Shown here: in pieces, positions 33,879 through 43,736 of the stretch
Position numbering within the stretch: the stretch's first letter is position 1
Layout of the letters: every line of letters starts with the position of its first letter
Assembly: GCF_012070395.1 (NCBI RefSeq)
Contig: NZ_JAAFYS010000001.1
Span: 1,218,001-1,282,000, forward strand
Source: Pseudoroseicyclus tamaricis
GTDB lineage: Bacteria; Pseudomonadota; Alphaproteobacteria; Rhodobacterales; Rhodobacteraceae
DNA length: 64,000 nucleotides
Reading direction: 5' to 3'
Program-made: the position numbers and the translations under genes
Notes under the pieces: generated by a model
Told to the model about the DNA's origin: nothing
Seen by the model: the letters and a program-made list of their open reading frames with translations, nothing else
Databases searched by the model: none

Positions 33879-36800
33879 ATGGCGATAGACAGCGAGGCGC
33901 GGCAGGCGCCGGCGGGGCCCGGGCAGGGGGGCACCGCGCCCACGCCACGGCGCCGCCGCTGGCTGATCCTGACGCGCGGCGCCCCCGCGGCCGTCGGCGC
34001 CGTGCTGCTGGCCGCGCTGCTGTCGCCGCTCCTGCTCATCGGGCAAGAGGTCTCGGCGCCGAGCTGGGTGGCCCGAAGGGTGGAAGCGGGGGCCGAGGCG
34101 GCGCTGGAGGGCGGCGAGATCGCCTTCCGGGAGATGTCGCTGATCGTCGGCGAGGATCTCCACCCCCGCGTCCGCCTCGCCGGCGCCCGGCTCAGCGATG
34201 CCGGCGGGCGCGAGGTGGCGGTGATCCCGCAGATCGACATGCTCTTCTCCCCCCGCGGCCTGCTGCTGGAGCGGGAGCTGCTGGTGCAGGAGGTGGTGAT
34301 AACGGGGGCCGAGCTCTCCCTCCGCCGCGCCGCCAGCGGCGACCTCGCGCTCAGCTTCGGGGAGACGGAAGCCGAAGTGGGGCAGGCGGAGGGATTCACC
34401 GGCCTCCTCGCCGGCTTCGACGCGCTCTTCGACCGCCCGGCGCTGGCGGCGCTGGAGGCGGTGCGCGCCGAGGGGCTGGTGGTCAACTACCAAGACAGCC
34501 GCGCCGGCCGCTCCTGGGTCGTCGATGGCGGGCGGCTGGCGCTGGAGGTGGCGGACGGGCAGACGCGGCTGACAGGCGACCTCGCCCTCCTCTCCGGGCG
34601 CGCCTATGTCACCACGCTGGCGCTGGAGTATCGCAGCGCCCGGGGCAGCCCCGCTGCCGAGATCGCGCTTGACCTGCGCGACGTTGCCGCCCGCGACATC
34701 GCCACGCAGAGCCCGGCGCTCTCGTGGCTCGGCCTGCTCGACGCGCCGCTCTCTGCCCGGCTCACCGGTTCGGTCACCGAGGCGGGGGCGCTCGGGCCGC
34801 TGGCGGCGGAACTCTCCATTGGGGCCGGCACGCTCAGCCCCGATCCGGCGGCGCCCGGCATCCCCTTTCAGGCGGCCAGCGCCGCGCTCGCCTTCGATGC
34901 CGCCAGCGGGGCGCTGGCCTTCTCGCGGGTGGAGCTGCTGAGCGACTGGGGCCGCGTACAGGCGGAGGGGGAGACGTGGCTGGAAGGGATGGAGGACGGC
35001 TTGCCCTCGGGCCTGACGGGGCAGTTCCGCCTCTCCGACTCGAGCCTCAACCTCGCCGGCCTCCTCCCCGCGCCGCTGGAGCTGGACGAGGCCCATGCGA
35101 CGATCCGGCTGGGGCTGGAGCCCTTTCGGCTGGAGGTGGCGGAGGCAGGGATGACCCTCTCCGCCGGCCCGCGCCTCACGGGGGCGGGGGAGGTGGCCGT
35201 GGCGCCGGAGGGCTGGCGCGTCTCGGCCGATGCCCACCTGCCGCGCCTGACGATGGCCGAGGCGCGCGCCCTCTGGCCGCCGGACGCCGCCGCTACCCTG
35301 CGCGGCTGGGTGGTGGAGAACATCCCCGAAGGCACCCTCACCGATGTCGCCGCCGGCCTCGCCCTCCGCCCAGGCGCGCCGCCGCGGATGCAGGTGACGG
35401 CGGGCTTCGAGGCGGCGACGATCCGTGCCGTCAGCACCTACCCGCCCATCACCGGCGGCGCCGGGGCGCTGACCTTCGATGGCGGATCGATGACCGTCCT
35501 GCTGGAGGAGGGGTTCGTCAGCCCGCCGCAGGGCGGGCGGCTGGACATGGCGGGCACCAGCTTCTCGATGCCCGACATCTCCATCGACCCGCGCCCGATC
35601 GAGGTGCGCCTCGCCGCCGCGGGCAGCATCACCGCCGGGCTGTCGCTGCTCGACCAGCCGCCCTTCGAGTTCCTCACCAAGGCCAATCGCCCGGTGACGC
35701 TGGCCGACGGGCGGATGCGCGCCTGGGGCGTGATCCGCATGCCGCTGACCACCCGCCCGCCGCCCGGCTCCGTCACCTACGAGATCGAGGCGGCGCTGAG
35801 CGAGGTGGTGAGCGACCAGCTCGTCCCCGGGCGGGAGCTGCGCACCTCCGCCCTCAACCTGACGGTGGACAACGACGCGCTGCGCATCGGCGGGCCGGCG
35901 CGGATCGGCGCCGCGCCCTTCACCTTCGCCTGGCGGCTCCCCATCGTGCCGCGCGGCGCGCCGCGGCCGGTGGCAGAGCTGACGGCTGACGTGACGATCA
36001 ACCCCGCCGTGCTCGACGAGTTCGACATCGCGCTGCCGCCCGGCACCGTCGTCGGCGAGGGGGCGGGCGACCTCGCCGTCTCCTTGCCGCCGGGTGGGCC
36101 GCCGGCCTTCCGGCTGACGTCGGACCTCGCCGGCCTCACCGTGGCCATCCCGCAGGTCGGCTGGCGCAAGCCGGCGGGCACGGCGGGGCGGCTGGAGCTC
36201 TCCGGCACGCTGGGCGATGTACCGCAGGTGGAGGGGCTGCTCCTGACGGCGCCGGGGCTGGATGTGCGGGGAGCCGTCTCTCTCAACGCCGAGGGCGGCC
36301 TCGCCCGCGCCCGCTTCGACCGGCTGCAGGTCGGCGGATGGCTGGATGCGCCAGTGGATCTCGTCGGCCGCGGCGCCGGGCTGCCGGCGCAGGTGGAGAT
36401 GCGCGGCGGCACGCTGGACCTCGGCCGCGCCGAGTTCGCCAGCGGCGCCGAGAGCGGGCCCCTGGAGGTGGCGCTCGACCGGCTGCAGGTGACGGACGAG
36501 ATCGCCCTCACCGGCTTCCAGGGCAGCTTCGGCGCTGGCCTCTCGGGGCAGTTCGCCGCCCTCGTCAACGGCGGGCAGGAGGTCGCCGGCGCCACCGAGC
36601 CGACGGCGGAGGGGCTGGCGGTGCGCCTGCGCTCCGCCGATGCCGGGGCGGTGCTGCGCAGCCTCGACCTCTTCGAGACGGCGGTGGGCGGCGCGCTCGA
36701 CCTCGTGCTGCTGCCGGCCGAGGGCGAGGGCAGCTATGACGGCTCGCTCACAGTCACCGACATCCGCCTGCAGGACGCGCCGGCGATGGCGGCGCTGCTC

Positions 36801-37184
36801 GACGCCGTCTCCGTCGTCGGTGCGCTGCAGCAGCTCGGCGGGCAGGGGCTGGTCTTCGACGAGGTGGAGGCGGCGTTCCGGCTCGATCCGGGGCTGATCA
36901 CCCTGCGGCAGGCCAGCGCCGTGGGGCCCGGCCTTGGCATCTCTCTGGACGGCTATTACAGCACCGCCTCCAGGATCATGGATTTTCAGGGCGTCGTGTC
37001 ACCGTTCTACTTCATCAATTCCATCGGCTCGGTGCTGACGCGGCCGGGCGAGGGGCTGATCGGCTTCAACTTCACGCTCGCCGGCCCGGTGAGCGAGCCG
37101 GCGGTGGCGGTGAACCCGCTCTCCGTCCTGACGCCCGGCATGTTCCGCGAGATCTTCCGCCGCCCGCCGCCGGAGGCCGAATGA
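33879..37184 (+). CDS. Very large AsmA/YhdP-like envelope protein (DUF3971 type)
   Basis: The protein is about 1,100 residues long, with one N-terminal membrane segment near residues 33-55. A very long periplasmic region of repeating beta-strand character follows, ending with the AsmA-like C-terminal segment [30 protein letters not shown]. This architecture is that of YhdP/TamB-type proteins, which are thought to bridge the envelope and move phospholipids to the outer membrane. The ATG at 33879 has GAGGG just ahead; the ATG at 33861 is possible. Its end overlaps queA by four bases. Confidence 0.88.
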   Translation: MAIDSEARQAPAGPGQGGTAPTPRRRRWLILTRGAPAAVGAVLLAALLSPLLLIGQEVSAPSWVARRVEAGAEAALEGGEIAFREMSLIVGEDLHPRVRLAGARLSDAGGREVAVIPQIDMLFSPRGLLLERELLVQEVVITGAELSLRRAASGDLALSFGETEAEVGQAEGFTGLLAGFDALFDRPALAALEAVRAEGLVVNYQDSRAGRSWVVDGGRLALEVADGQTRLTGDLALLSGRAYVTTLALEYRSARGSPAAEIALDLRDVAARDIATQSPALSWLGLLDAPLSARLTGSVTEAGALGPLAAELSIGAGTLSPDPAAPGIPFQAASAALAFDAASGALAFSRVELLSDWGRVQAEGETWLEGMEDGLPSGLTGQFRLSDSSLNLAGLLPAPLELDEAHATIRLGLEPFRLEVAEAGMTLSAGPRLTGAGEVAVAPEGWRVSADAHLPRLTMAEARALWPPDAAATLRGWVVENIPEGTLTDVAAGLALRPGAPPRMQVTAGFEAATIRAVSTYPPITGGAGALTFDGGSMTVLLEEGFVSPPQGGRLDMAGTSFSMPDISIDPRPIEVRLAAAGSITAGLSLLDQPPFEFLTKANRPVTLADGRMRAWGVIRMPLTTRPPPGSVTYEIEAALSEVVSDQLVPGRELRTSALNLTVDNDALRIGGPARIGAAPFTFAWRLPIVPRGAPRPVAELTADVTINPAVLDEFDIALPPGTVVGEGAGDLAVSLPPGGPPAFRLTSDLAGLTVAIPQVGWRKPAGTAGRLELSGTLGDVPQVEGLLLTAPGLDVRGAVSLNAEGGLARARFDRLQVGGWLDAPVDLVGRGAGLPAQVEMRGGTLDLGRAEFASGAESGPLEVALDRLQVTDEIALTGFQGSFGAGLSGQFAALVNGGQEVAGATEPTAEGLAVRLRSADAGAVLRSLDLFETAVGGALDLVLLPAEGEGSYDGSLTVTDIRLQDAPAMAALLDAVSVVGALQQLGGQGLVFDEVEAAFRLDPGLITLRQASAVGPGLGISLDGYYSTASRIMDFQGVVSPFYFINSIGSVLTRPGEGLIGFNFTLAGPVSEPAVAVNPLSVLTPGMFREIFRRPPPEAE

Positions 37185-38203
37185 AGCTCTCCGATTTCGA
37201 CTTCCACCTGCCGGAGGAACTGATCGCGACCCGCCCGGCGCGCCCCCGCTCCTCCGCCCGGCTGCTGCATGCCGAGGGCGGGCAGCTGGCGGACCGGCAT
37301 GTCTTCGATCTGCCCGGCATCCTGCGGGCCGGGGACCTGCTCGTGCTCAACGACACCCGGGTGATCCCGGCGCGGCTGACCGGCACACGCCGGCGGGGCG
37401 AGGCGGAGGCGCGGATCGAGGTGACGCTGGCGGCGCCGAAGGGCGAGGGGCTCTGGACGGCGCTGGTCAAGCCGCTGCGCAAGTGGCGCGAGGGCGAGCG
37501 GGTGGTCTTCTCTCCCCGCCTTTCGGCGGGGCTCGAGGGGCGCGAGGGGGAGATGGCCGTGATCCGGCTGGAGGCAGAGGGCGACCTCGACGCCGCCCTC
37601 GCCGAGGCCGGCGCCATGCCGCTGCCGCCCTACATCGCCAGCCGCCGCCCGGCGGACGAGGCCGACCGGCAGGATTACCAGACGATCTGGGCCGCCCGCG
37701 CCGGCGCCGTCGCGGCTCCGACCGCCTCCCTCCATTTCGACGCGCCGCTGATGGCGGCGCTGGAGGCGGCGGGGGTCGAGCGGACCCACGTGACGCTGCA
37801 TGTCGGCGCCGGGACCTTCCTGCCGGTGAAGGTCGACGACGTCTCCGAGCACCGGATGCATGCCGAGTGGGGCGAGGTCGGCGCCGAGGCCGCCGCCGCC
37901 ATCGCCCGGGCCAAGGCCGAGGGGCGGCGGGTCATCCCCGTCGGCACCACGGCGCTGCGGCTGATCGAGGCGGCGGAGGGGAAGGTCTGGGACGGCGAGA
38001 CGGATATCTTCATCCGCCCCGGCTACCGCTTCCGCGTCGCCGACGGGCTGATGACGAATTTCCATCTGCCCAAATCGACGCTGATGATGCTGGTCTCCGC
38101 CCTGATGGGCCGCGAGCGGGTGATGGAGCTTTACGCCCACGCCATAGAGGAGGGGTACCGTTTCTTCTCCTACGGGGATTCGTCGCTGCTGATCCCAGAT
38201 TGA
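37181..38203 (+). CDS. queA: S-adenosylmethionine:tRNA ribosyltransferase-isomerase
   Basis: The 340-residue enzyme adds the epoxycyclopentanediol ring to preQ1 in tRNA during queuosine synthesis. Family segments [29 protein letters not shown] and [14 protein letters not shown] are intact, and the end region [21 protein letters not shown] is typical. The length is normal. It is coupled to the AsmA-like gene by an ATGA overlap. The next step enzyme, QueG/QueH, is not visible in this window. Confidence 0.97.
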   Translation: MKLSDFDFHLPEELIATRPARPRSSARLLHAEGGQLADRHVFDLPGILRAGDLLVLNDTRVIPARLTGTRRRGEAEARIEVTLAAPKGEGLWTALVKPLRKWREGERVVFSPRLSAGLEGREGEMAVIRLEAEGDLDAALAEAGAMPLPPYIASRRPADEADRQDYQTIWAARAGAVAAPTASLHFDAPLMAALEAAGVERTHVTLHVGAGTFLPVKVDDVSEHRMHAEWGEVGAEAAAAIARAKAEGRRVIPVGTTALRLIEAAEGKVWDGETDIFIRPGYRFRVADGLMTNFHLPKSTLMMLVSALMGRERVMELYAHAIEEGYRFFSYGDSSLLIPD

Positions 38204-38354
38204 CCGTGGCGCCGGCCCTGCCGGGCTGTCTTCCGCCCCAAGGGTTGGGCGGGGAGTTGCCGGTGCCTCGTCCCGTAGCGACAGATATGGTCGCGTCCGG
38301 CCAAGTGCGTTAGGGCGCGCCGCGAGAGACGGGGGAGACGAAAGGACCACCACC

Positions 38355-39722
38355 ATGCTCACCGTGCTGCGCTCTTCCTGGCCGCTCTTCATCGGCCTCT
38401 TCATGATGATGATCGGCAATGGCCTGCAGGGGACCCTGCTGGGCCTGCGCGGTGCGATGGAGGAGTTCTCCACCTCCACCATGTCCTACGTCATGGCCTG
38501 CTATTTCGCCGGCTTCCTCTTCGCCAGCCGCATCGCGCCGCGGCTGATCCGCAACGTCGGGCACGTGCGGGTCTTCGCGGCGCTGGGCTCGGCCATCTCC
38601 GCCATCCTCATCCTCTACCCGACGCTGGTGGAGCCCTGGGCCTGGATGCTGGGGCGCGCCGTCATCGGCTTCTGCTTCTGCGGCGTCTACATCACCTGCG
38701 AGAGCTGGCTGAACGACAGCGCCACGAACGAGACGCGGGGCACCTCGCTGTCGCTCTACATGATCGTGCAGCTCGCCGGGATCGTCGTGGCGCAGTACAT
38801 CGTGCTGCTCGGCGATATCGGCGGCTACGTGCTCTTCATCATCCCCTCGATGCTGGTGTCGCTCGCCTTCGCGCCGATCCTGCTCTCCGTCGGCACGGTG
38901 CCGGCCTTCGCGCAGACCAAGCCCCTGCCCCTGGCCCGGCTGATCTCCGCCTCGCCGCTTGCGGCGGTGGGGATGTTCCTGCTCGGCGGCGTCTTCGCGG
39001 CGCAGTTCGGCATGGCGGCCGTCTACGGCGCGCAGGCGGGAATGACCGTGCCGCAGATCTCGACGATGATCTCGGCGATCTACATCGCGGCGCTGGCGCT
39101 GCAGTACCCGATCGGCTGGCTGTCCGACCGCATGGATCGGCGCAAGCTGATCATCTACATCGCCCTCGCCGGCGGCATCGTGGGCCTGCTCGGCATGATC
39201 CTGCCCGGCAGCTTCATCTTCGCGGTGATCGCTGCCGCCGCCATCGGCGGCGCCTCCAACCCGCTCTACGCGCTGCTCATCGCCTACGGGAACGACTACC
39301 TCGACCGGGAGGACATGGCCGCCGCCTCCGGCGGCTTCCTCTTCGTGAACGGCGTCGGCGCCGTCTTCGGCCCGATCCTCGTCGGCTGGGTGATGGAGCA
39401 GTTCGGCCCCGGCGGCTACTGGGCCTACATGTCGCTGCTGCTGCTCGCTCTGGCGGCCTACGGCCTTTACCGGATGACGCAGCGCGAGCGCTCGGCCGAG
39501 ACGGTGGCGGACCAGGTGCCCTATGCGCCGGTCCTCGCCAACGCCAGCCCGCTTGTCGCCGAGATGGCGCAGGAGGCCTACATCGAGGCCGAGGAGGAGG
39601 CGCAAGCGGAGGCCGCCGAGGCGCAGAGTGGCGCGGAAAAGGGCGAAGATGGCTCCCCGCTGCCGAAAGACCCCGCGTTTGATGACGCAAAGGCAACAGA
39701 TAAGCCGGGCGGGGATGCCTGA
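38355..39722 (+). CDS. MFS transporter with acidic C-terminal tail
   Basis: The 455-residue protein has twelve hydrophobic segments typical of the major facilitator superfamily. The loop GRAVIGFCFCGVYITCESWLN and the central IGWLSDRMDRRKLII (the DRxxRR-type loop) resemble the YcaD subgroup. The last 60 residues are a glutamate/alanine-rich tail with low complexity, unusual for the family. It may be co-transcribed with the DUF924 gene 69 bases downstream. The substrate is unknown. Confidence 0.85.
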   Translation: MLTVLRSSWPLFIGLFMMMIGNGLQGTLLGLRGAMEEFSTSTMSYVMACYFAGFLFASRIAPRLIRNVGHVRVFAALGSAISAILILYPTLVEPWAWMLGRAVIGFCFCGVYITCESWLNDSATNETRGTSLSLYMIVQLAGIVVAQYIVLLGDIGGYVLFIIPSMLVSLAFAPILLSVGTVPAFAQTKPLPLARLISASPLAAVGMFLLGGVFAAQFGMAAVYGAQAGMTVPQISTMISAIYIAALALQYPIGWLSDRMDRRKLIIYIALAGGIVGLLGMILPGSFIFAVIAAAAIGGASNPLYALLIAYGNDYLDREDMAAASGGFLFVNGVGAVFGPILVGWVMEQFGPGGYWAYMSLLLLALAAYGLYRMTQRERSAETVADQVPYAPVLANASPLVAEMAQEAYIEAEEEAQAEAAEAQSGAEKGEDGSPLPKDPAFDDAKATDKPGGDA

Positions 39723-39791
39723 CTGGACGCATAAGGGGGTGCGTGCCACATCTGTGGGCCAAGCGAAGATTGCTTGTGCAGAGGTGACGCC

Positions 39792-40382
39792 ATGTCCGGT
39801 CCCGACGACGTCCTGAAATTCTGGCTCGACGAATGCTCGCCGAAGGATTGGTACGGCGGCGGCCCCGAGCTGGATGCCGAGATCACCGAGCGCTTCCAGG
39901 GCCTGTGGAGCAACGTCATGGACGGGATCGGCAGCCTCTGGCTGACCTATCCCTCCGGCTGCCTCGCCTACATCATCCTGACCGACCAGTTCCCGCGGAA
40001 CATGTTCCGCGGCACGTCGCGCGCCTTCGCCTCCGACCATCTGGCGCTGGAGGCGGCGATCTCGGCCATCGGGCAGGATTACGACCTGCGCATCGATGCG
40101 CCGGCGCGCTGCTTCTTCTACATGCCGCTGGAGCATTCGGAGAACCACTTCCACCAGGACCGCGCCGTGCGGCTCTTCAAGGACCGGCTCGACGATTACC
40201 CCGAGTACCTGCTGCATGCCTGTGCCCACCGCGAGGTGATCCGCCGCTTCGGCCGCTTCCCCTTCCGCAACGAGGCGCTGGGGCGCACCTCCTCGCCGGA
40301 GGAGGCGGACTGGCTGGCCAATGGCGGCTACATGAGCACGGTGAACGCGCTCAGGGAGGAAGAGGCGCACCCCGCCGCCTGA
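39792..40382 (+). CDS. DUF924 family protein
   Basis: The 196-residue protein matches the DUF924 family by its start (DVLKFWLDECSPKDWYGG), the ILTDQFPRNMFRGTSRAF segment and the MPLEHSEN segment. Members are helical, TPR-like soluble proteins without an assigned reaction. ATG 39792 is preceded by GAGGTGACGCC. Function cannot be given. Confidence 0.88.
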   Translation: MSGPDDVLKFWLDECSPKDWYGGGPELDAEITERFQGLWSNVMDGIGSLWLTYPSGCLAYIILTDQFPRNMFRGTSRAFASDHLALEAAISAIGQDYDLRIDAPARCFFYMPLEHSENHFHQDRAVRLFKDRLDDYPEYLLHACAHREVIRRFGRFPFRNEALGRTSSPEEADWLANGGYMSTVNALREEEAHPAA

Positions 40383-40619
40383 CGGCGCAGCGCCGGGCCG
40401 CCTCCCGCCCACCCACCCCGGCGCGCCCGGCGCTGGGGACGCGATGCGGCGAGCGCGGGCAAGGGGGGCGGACGGGGAGGGGCGCTGCCCCAGCGACTTG
40501 CAAGAGAGCGAGAGGCAGGGGGCGGAGAGCCTTGCGCCCGGCGGATGGCGGGGTTGCCTTTTCGCGCCCCGGCAGATGGTTTAGCGTTGAACCGATTTTG
40601 AGCCGGAGGAGAGAGCCGC

Positions 40620-42014
40620 ATGGCCGCCCAGCAATTCGACATGATCGTCATCGGCGCCGGGCCCGGCGGCTACGTCGCCGCCATCCGCGGCGCCCAGCTC
40701 GGTCTGAAGGTGGCCTGCGTCGAGCGCGAGCATCTCGGCGGCATCTGCCTCAACTGGGGCTGCATTCCGACCAAGGCGCTGCTGCGCTCCTCCGAAGTCT
40801 TCCACCTGATGGAGCGGGCCAAGGACTACGGCCTGAAAGCCGGCGACATCGGCTTCGACCTCGACGCGGTCGTCCAGCGCTCGCGCGGCGTGGCCAAGCA
40901 GATGGAGGGCGGTGTGCGCGGCCTTCTGAAGAAGAACAAGGTCACGACCATCATGGGCGAGGCCAAGCTCGCCGGGAAGGGCAAGGTCACCGTCAAGACC
41001 AAGGACGGGACGGAGGAGCTGACCTCCAAGGCCATCGTCGTCGCCACCGGCGCCCGCGCCCGTGAGCTGCCGGGGCTGGAGGCGGATGGCGATCTCGTCT
41101 GGACCTACCGCCACGCGCTGAAGCCGCCGCGGATGCCGAAAAAGCTCCTCGTCATCGGCTCCGGCGCCATCGGCATCGAATTTGCCAGCTTCTACAACAC
41201 GCTCGGCGCCGAGACGACGGTCGTCGAGGTGATGGACCGGATCCTGCCGGTGGAGGACGAGGAGATCTCCGCCTTCGCCAAGAAGCAGTTCGCCAAGCAG
41301 GGCATGACCATCCTCGAGAAGGCCGGCGTCAAGAAGCTCGACCGCGGCAACGGCAAGGTGACGGCGCATATCGAGCAGGGCGGCAAGGTCACCCAGCACG
41401 AGTTCGACACCGTCATCTCCGCCGTGGGCATCGTCGGCAATGTCGAGGGGCTGGGGCTGGAGGAGGCCGGGGTGAAGATCGACCGGAGCCACGTCGTCGT
41501 CGACGAGATGTGCCGGACGGGCGCCGAGGGGATCTACGCCATCGGCGACATCGCCGGTGCCCCGTGGCTCGCCCACAAGGCCAGCCACGAGGGCGTCATG
41601 GTGGCCGAGCTGGTCGCCGGCGGCCACCCGCACGCCATCAAGCCGGGCACCATCGCCGGCTGCACCTATTGCCAGCCGCAGATCGCCTCTGTCGGGCTGA
41701 CCGAGGCAAAGGCGAAGGAGGCGGGCTTCGAGGTGAAGGTCGGCCGCTTCCCCTTCATCGGCAACGGCAAGGCCGTGGCGCTGGGTGAGCCGGAGGGGAT
41801 GGTGAAGACGGTGTTCGACGCGAAGACCGGCGAGCTTCTGGGCGCGCACATGGTCGGTGCCGAGGTGACGGAGCTGATCCAGGGCTACGTCGTCGGCCGC
41901 ACGCTGGAGACGACGGAAGCCGAGCTGATGGAGACGATCTTCCCGCACCCTACGCTCAGCGAGATGATGCACGAGAGCGTGCTGGCGGCCTACGGGCGGG
42001 CGATCCACATCTGA
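40620..42014 (+). CDS. lpdA: Dihydrolipoyl dehydrogenase
   Basis: The 464-residue FAD enzyme reoxidises lipoyl groups of 2-oxoacid dehydrogenase complexes or the glycine cleavage system. The FAD-binding VIGAGPGGYVAA is at residues 10-21, the redox-active disulfide Cys43/Cys48 in GGICLNWGCIPTK, the NAD-binding VIGSGAIGIEF in the middle and the HPTLSEMMHE proton-relay motif near the C-terminus. AGGAGAGAGCC precedes the ATG. No other complex genes are adjacent, and a terminator follows, so it is expressed alone. Confidence 0.97.
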   Translation: MAAQQFDMIVIGAGPGGYVAAIRGAQLGLKVACVEREHLGGICLNWGCIPTKALLRSSEVFHLMERAKDYGLKAGDIGFDLDAVVQRSRGVAKQMEGGVRGLLKKNKVTTIMGEAKLAGKGKVTVKTKDGTEELTSKAIVVATGARARELPGLEADGDLVWTYRHALKPPRMPKKLLVIGSGAIGIEFASFYNTLGAETTVVEVMDRILPVEDEEISAFAKKQFAKQGMTILEKAGVKKLDRGNGKVTAHIEQGGKVTQHEFDTVISAVGIVGNVEGLGLEEAGVKIDRSHVVVDEMCRTGAEGIYAIGDIAGAPWLAHKASHEGVMVAELVAGGHPHAIKPGTIAGCTYCQPQIASVGLTEAKAKEAGFEVKVGRFPFIGNGKAVALGEPEGMVKTVFDAKTGELLGAHMVGAEVTELIQGYVVGRTLETTEAELMETIFPHPTLSEMMHESVLAAYGRAIHI

Positions 42015-42020
42015 ATAAGA

Positions 42021-42050
42021 AAAGGCGGCCCCGGGGGGCCGCCTTTCCGA
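42021..42050 (+). terminator. Terminator after lpdA
   Basis: AAAGGCGGCC (42021-42030) pairs with GGCCGCCTTT (42037-42046) around a six-base loop; the stem itself ends in TTT. It lies between convergent genes and may serve both. Confidence 0.8.
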
Positions 42051-42058
42051 TCCGGCGT

Positions 42059-42712
42059 TTAGTCGGCGTGCATAACGCCGCCGAGAGGGATCTCGTTGTC
42101 ATCCTCGTCGTAAAAAGAACCGCCGATGATACCGAGCATGCTGTTGCCATTCTCGGTGAGTTCGGCGGCCAAGGCGGCATCGACGTAGTATACGTCAACG
42201 CCCGATTCTAGAACACCCGCCACGTCGGCATCGATGCCGGCGCCGCTCAGGTCACCGGCGACATAAAGCTCGCCATTGACGTCGAAATACTCAAGTTCGG
42301 ATTTGCGGGCGCCGAGGTTGTGGAAGCTACCCGTGACGTCTTTTGTGCCAAAATTCACGTCCAAGTCGACGTCGCCGAAGAGTGTGGAGTAATCCCCGCT
42401 GCTGTCGATGATTGAGGCGAAGCTGCCGTCGTAATTTGCCGTGCCGTAGGCGGGCAGGCTGGTGGCGACCTCTTGAGCTTCGTTGCGGTAGTTGAATATT
42501 TCGAAATCGGTCGCGGCCTCTGGTCCGTAGAAACTGGCGGAGTTAGTCGGAGCCTCGAGGTCGAAGATCGGCCCGGGGACATATGGGCTGGGATCGGCTG
42601 GGGCGGGGTCGACTGGAACGGGGTTATTAGGCGTCGGGGTACCCACCCCTGTGGCGGAGCAGGCCGCCGCGACGAGCGGCACGGCGAGGAACGCGTAAGC
42701 GGTGAGGCGCAT
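42059..42712 (-). CDS. Lipoprotein with TbpB-like barrel features, paralog 2
   Basis: The 217-residue protein has a lipoprotein signal with lipobox VAAAC (Cys18), a proline-rich linker and a C-terminal region of short strands. The patterns YDGSFAS and DVDLDVNFGTKDVTGSFHN match the next gene's VNFGNQDVSGRF. Such strand-glycine patterns occur in small beta-barrels like the C-lobe of transferrin-binding protein B; that assignment is tentative. The gene has lower GC than its paralog, indicating an older divergence or separate origin. Confidence 0.75.
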   Translation of the reverse strand: MRLTAYAFLAVPLVAAACSATGVGTPTPNNPVPVDPAPADPSPYVPGPIFDLEAPTNSASFYGPEAATDFEIFNYRNEAQEVATSLPAYGTANYDGSFASIIDSSGDYSTLFGDVDLDVNFGTKDVTGSFHNLGARKSELEYFDVNGELYVAGDLSGAGIDADVAGVLESGVDVYYVDAALAAELTENGNSMLGIIGGSFYDEDDNEIPLGGVMHAD

Positions 42713-42887
42713 GAGGATGTTCCCTGTGGAATTAAGGTCTGGCCGATCACATGCGCCGCTGTCTCTGCCGGTCAATGTCGGGGCCGCTGTTATTCGATAG
42801 CAAATGCCTCCGTGCGCGTTTCGCCCGGCCACTGCCCCGGCCCCGCCCCTATGGAGCGGCGGGGCCGGGCCCGGCCTGGCGGAGGGC

Positions 42888-43508
42888 CTACCTGTCGGCG
42901 GTGAAGATGCCGGACAGGTCGAGATCGCCGGCGCTGCCCTCGAAGGTGCCGAGCACGCCGGACGCGCCGTTGCCGGTCAGCTTGGCGTCGAGCGTGCCGT
43001 CGATGACGGCGGTCTCGCTGCCGTCGGAAATCGTGCCAGAGAGATCGCCCGAGATCCGGTGGCCGTGACGGAACGCCCCCTCAAGCTCGAACCCGCCGGA
43101 GACGGGGAAGCTGTCGCCGCTCTCCTCGTAGCCGGTGATGCCGTCGAAGCGGCCGCTGACGTCCTGGTTGCCGAAGTTCACCATCAGGGTCGCATCGCCC
43201 TGCAGCCCCACCTCCTCTTCGTCATTGCCGAGCGAGCCGGCGAAGCCGCCCCGGTAGGTGCTGGTGCCGCTGACAGGCAGGTTCGTCGCGGCCTGGCCCG
43301 TCTCGTTGCGCTGTTGCCAGGCGTCGATTTCCCCCACGATGGCGGGGCCGTAGACCGACGTGTCGGCCGGCAGCTCCAGCTCGTAGAGGCCGTCGGAGAG
43401 AATGCCGTCATCCCCGCCCCCGGTCTCGCCGGAGCCGGACCCTGTGCCGGAGCAGGCCGCGAGGGTCAGGCAGGCGCCGGAGATGGCGAGGGTAGTCAGA
43501 AACTTCAT
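42888..43508 (-). CDS. Lipoprotein with TbpB-like barrel features, paralog 1
   Basis: The 206-residue protein has a lipoprotein signal with lipobox LAAC (Cys19), followed by a glycine/serine-rich linker. Its C-terminal domain aligns with the downstream neighbour: A-T-x-L-P-x-x-G-T-x-x-Y-x-G-x-F-A, then VNFG-x-x-DV-x-G-x-F. The end (GVLGTFEGSAGDLDLSGIF) resembles the closing strands of TbpB-like barrels. It lies 175 bases upstream of paralog 2 on the same strand and is divergent from uvrA. Cell-surface exposure and ligand are unknown. Confidence 0.78.
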   Translation of the reverse strand: MKFLTTLAISGACLTLAACSGTGSGSGETGGGDDGILSDGLYELELPADTSVYGPAIVGEIDAWQQRNETGQAATNLPVSGTSTYRGGFAGSLGNDEEEVGLQGDATLMVNFGNQDVSGRFDGITGYEESGDSFPVSGGFELEGAFRHGHRISGDLSGTISDGSETAVIDGTLDAKLTGNGASGVLGTFEGSAGDLDLSGIFTADR

Positions 43509-43653
43509 TGGTCGATCCTTGAGTTGAGTTTGCCCCCGACGGACAGCCTAAAAAACGAGCACCGCGTGACCACCCAGAACACGCTCTGTTGACGCAACGG
43601 CAGGCAGCGGTGACGCCGCATCTCGCGCCAGCACGCCGGCCGCACGCCAATAT

Positions 43654-43668
43654 GTTCCCTTAACGTTC
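43654..43668 (+). promoter_or_regulatory. LexA (SOS) box upstream of uvrA
   Basis: GTTCCCTTAACGTTC fits GTTC-N7-GTTC, the LexA operator of Alphaproteobacteria, without mismatch. It lies 69 bases ahead of the GTG chosen for uvrA. Confidence 0.9.
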
Positions 43669-43736
43669 TGTTCATGGTTGGAGACTCGGCGACAGGCGAC
43701 TATGTGTTCCGCTTGAGTCCTGCCCGGGGGTGCGAA

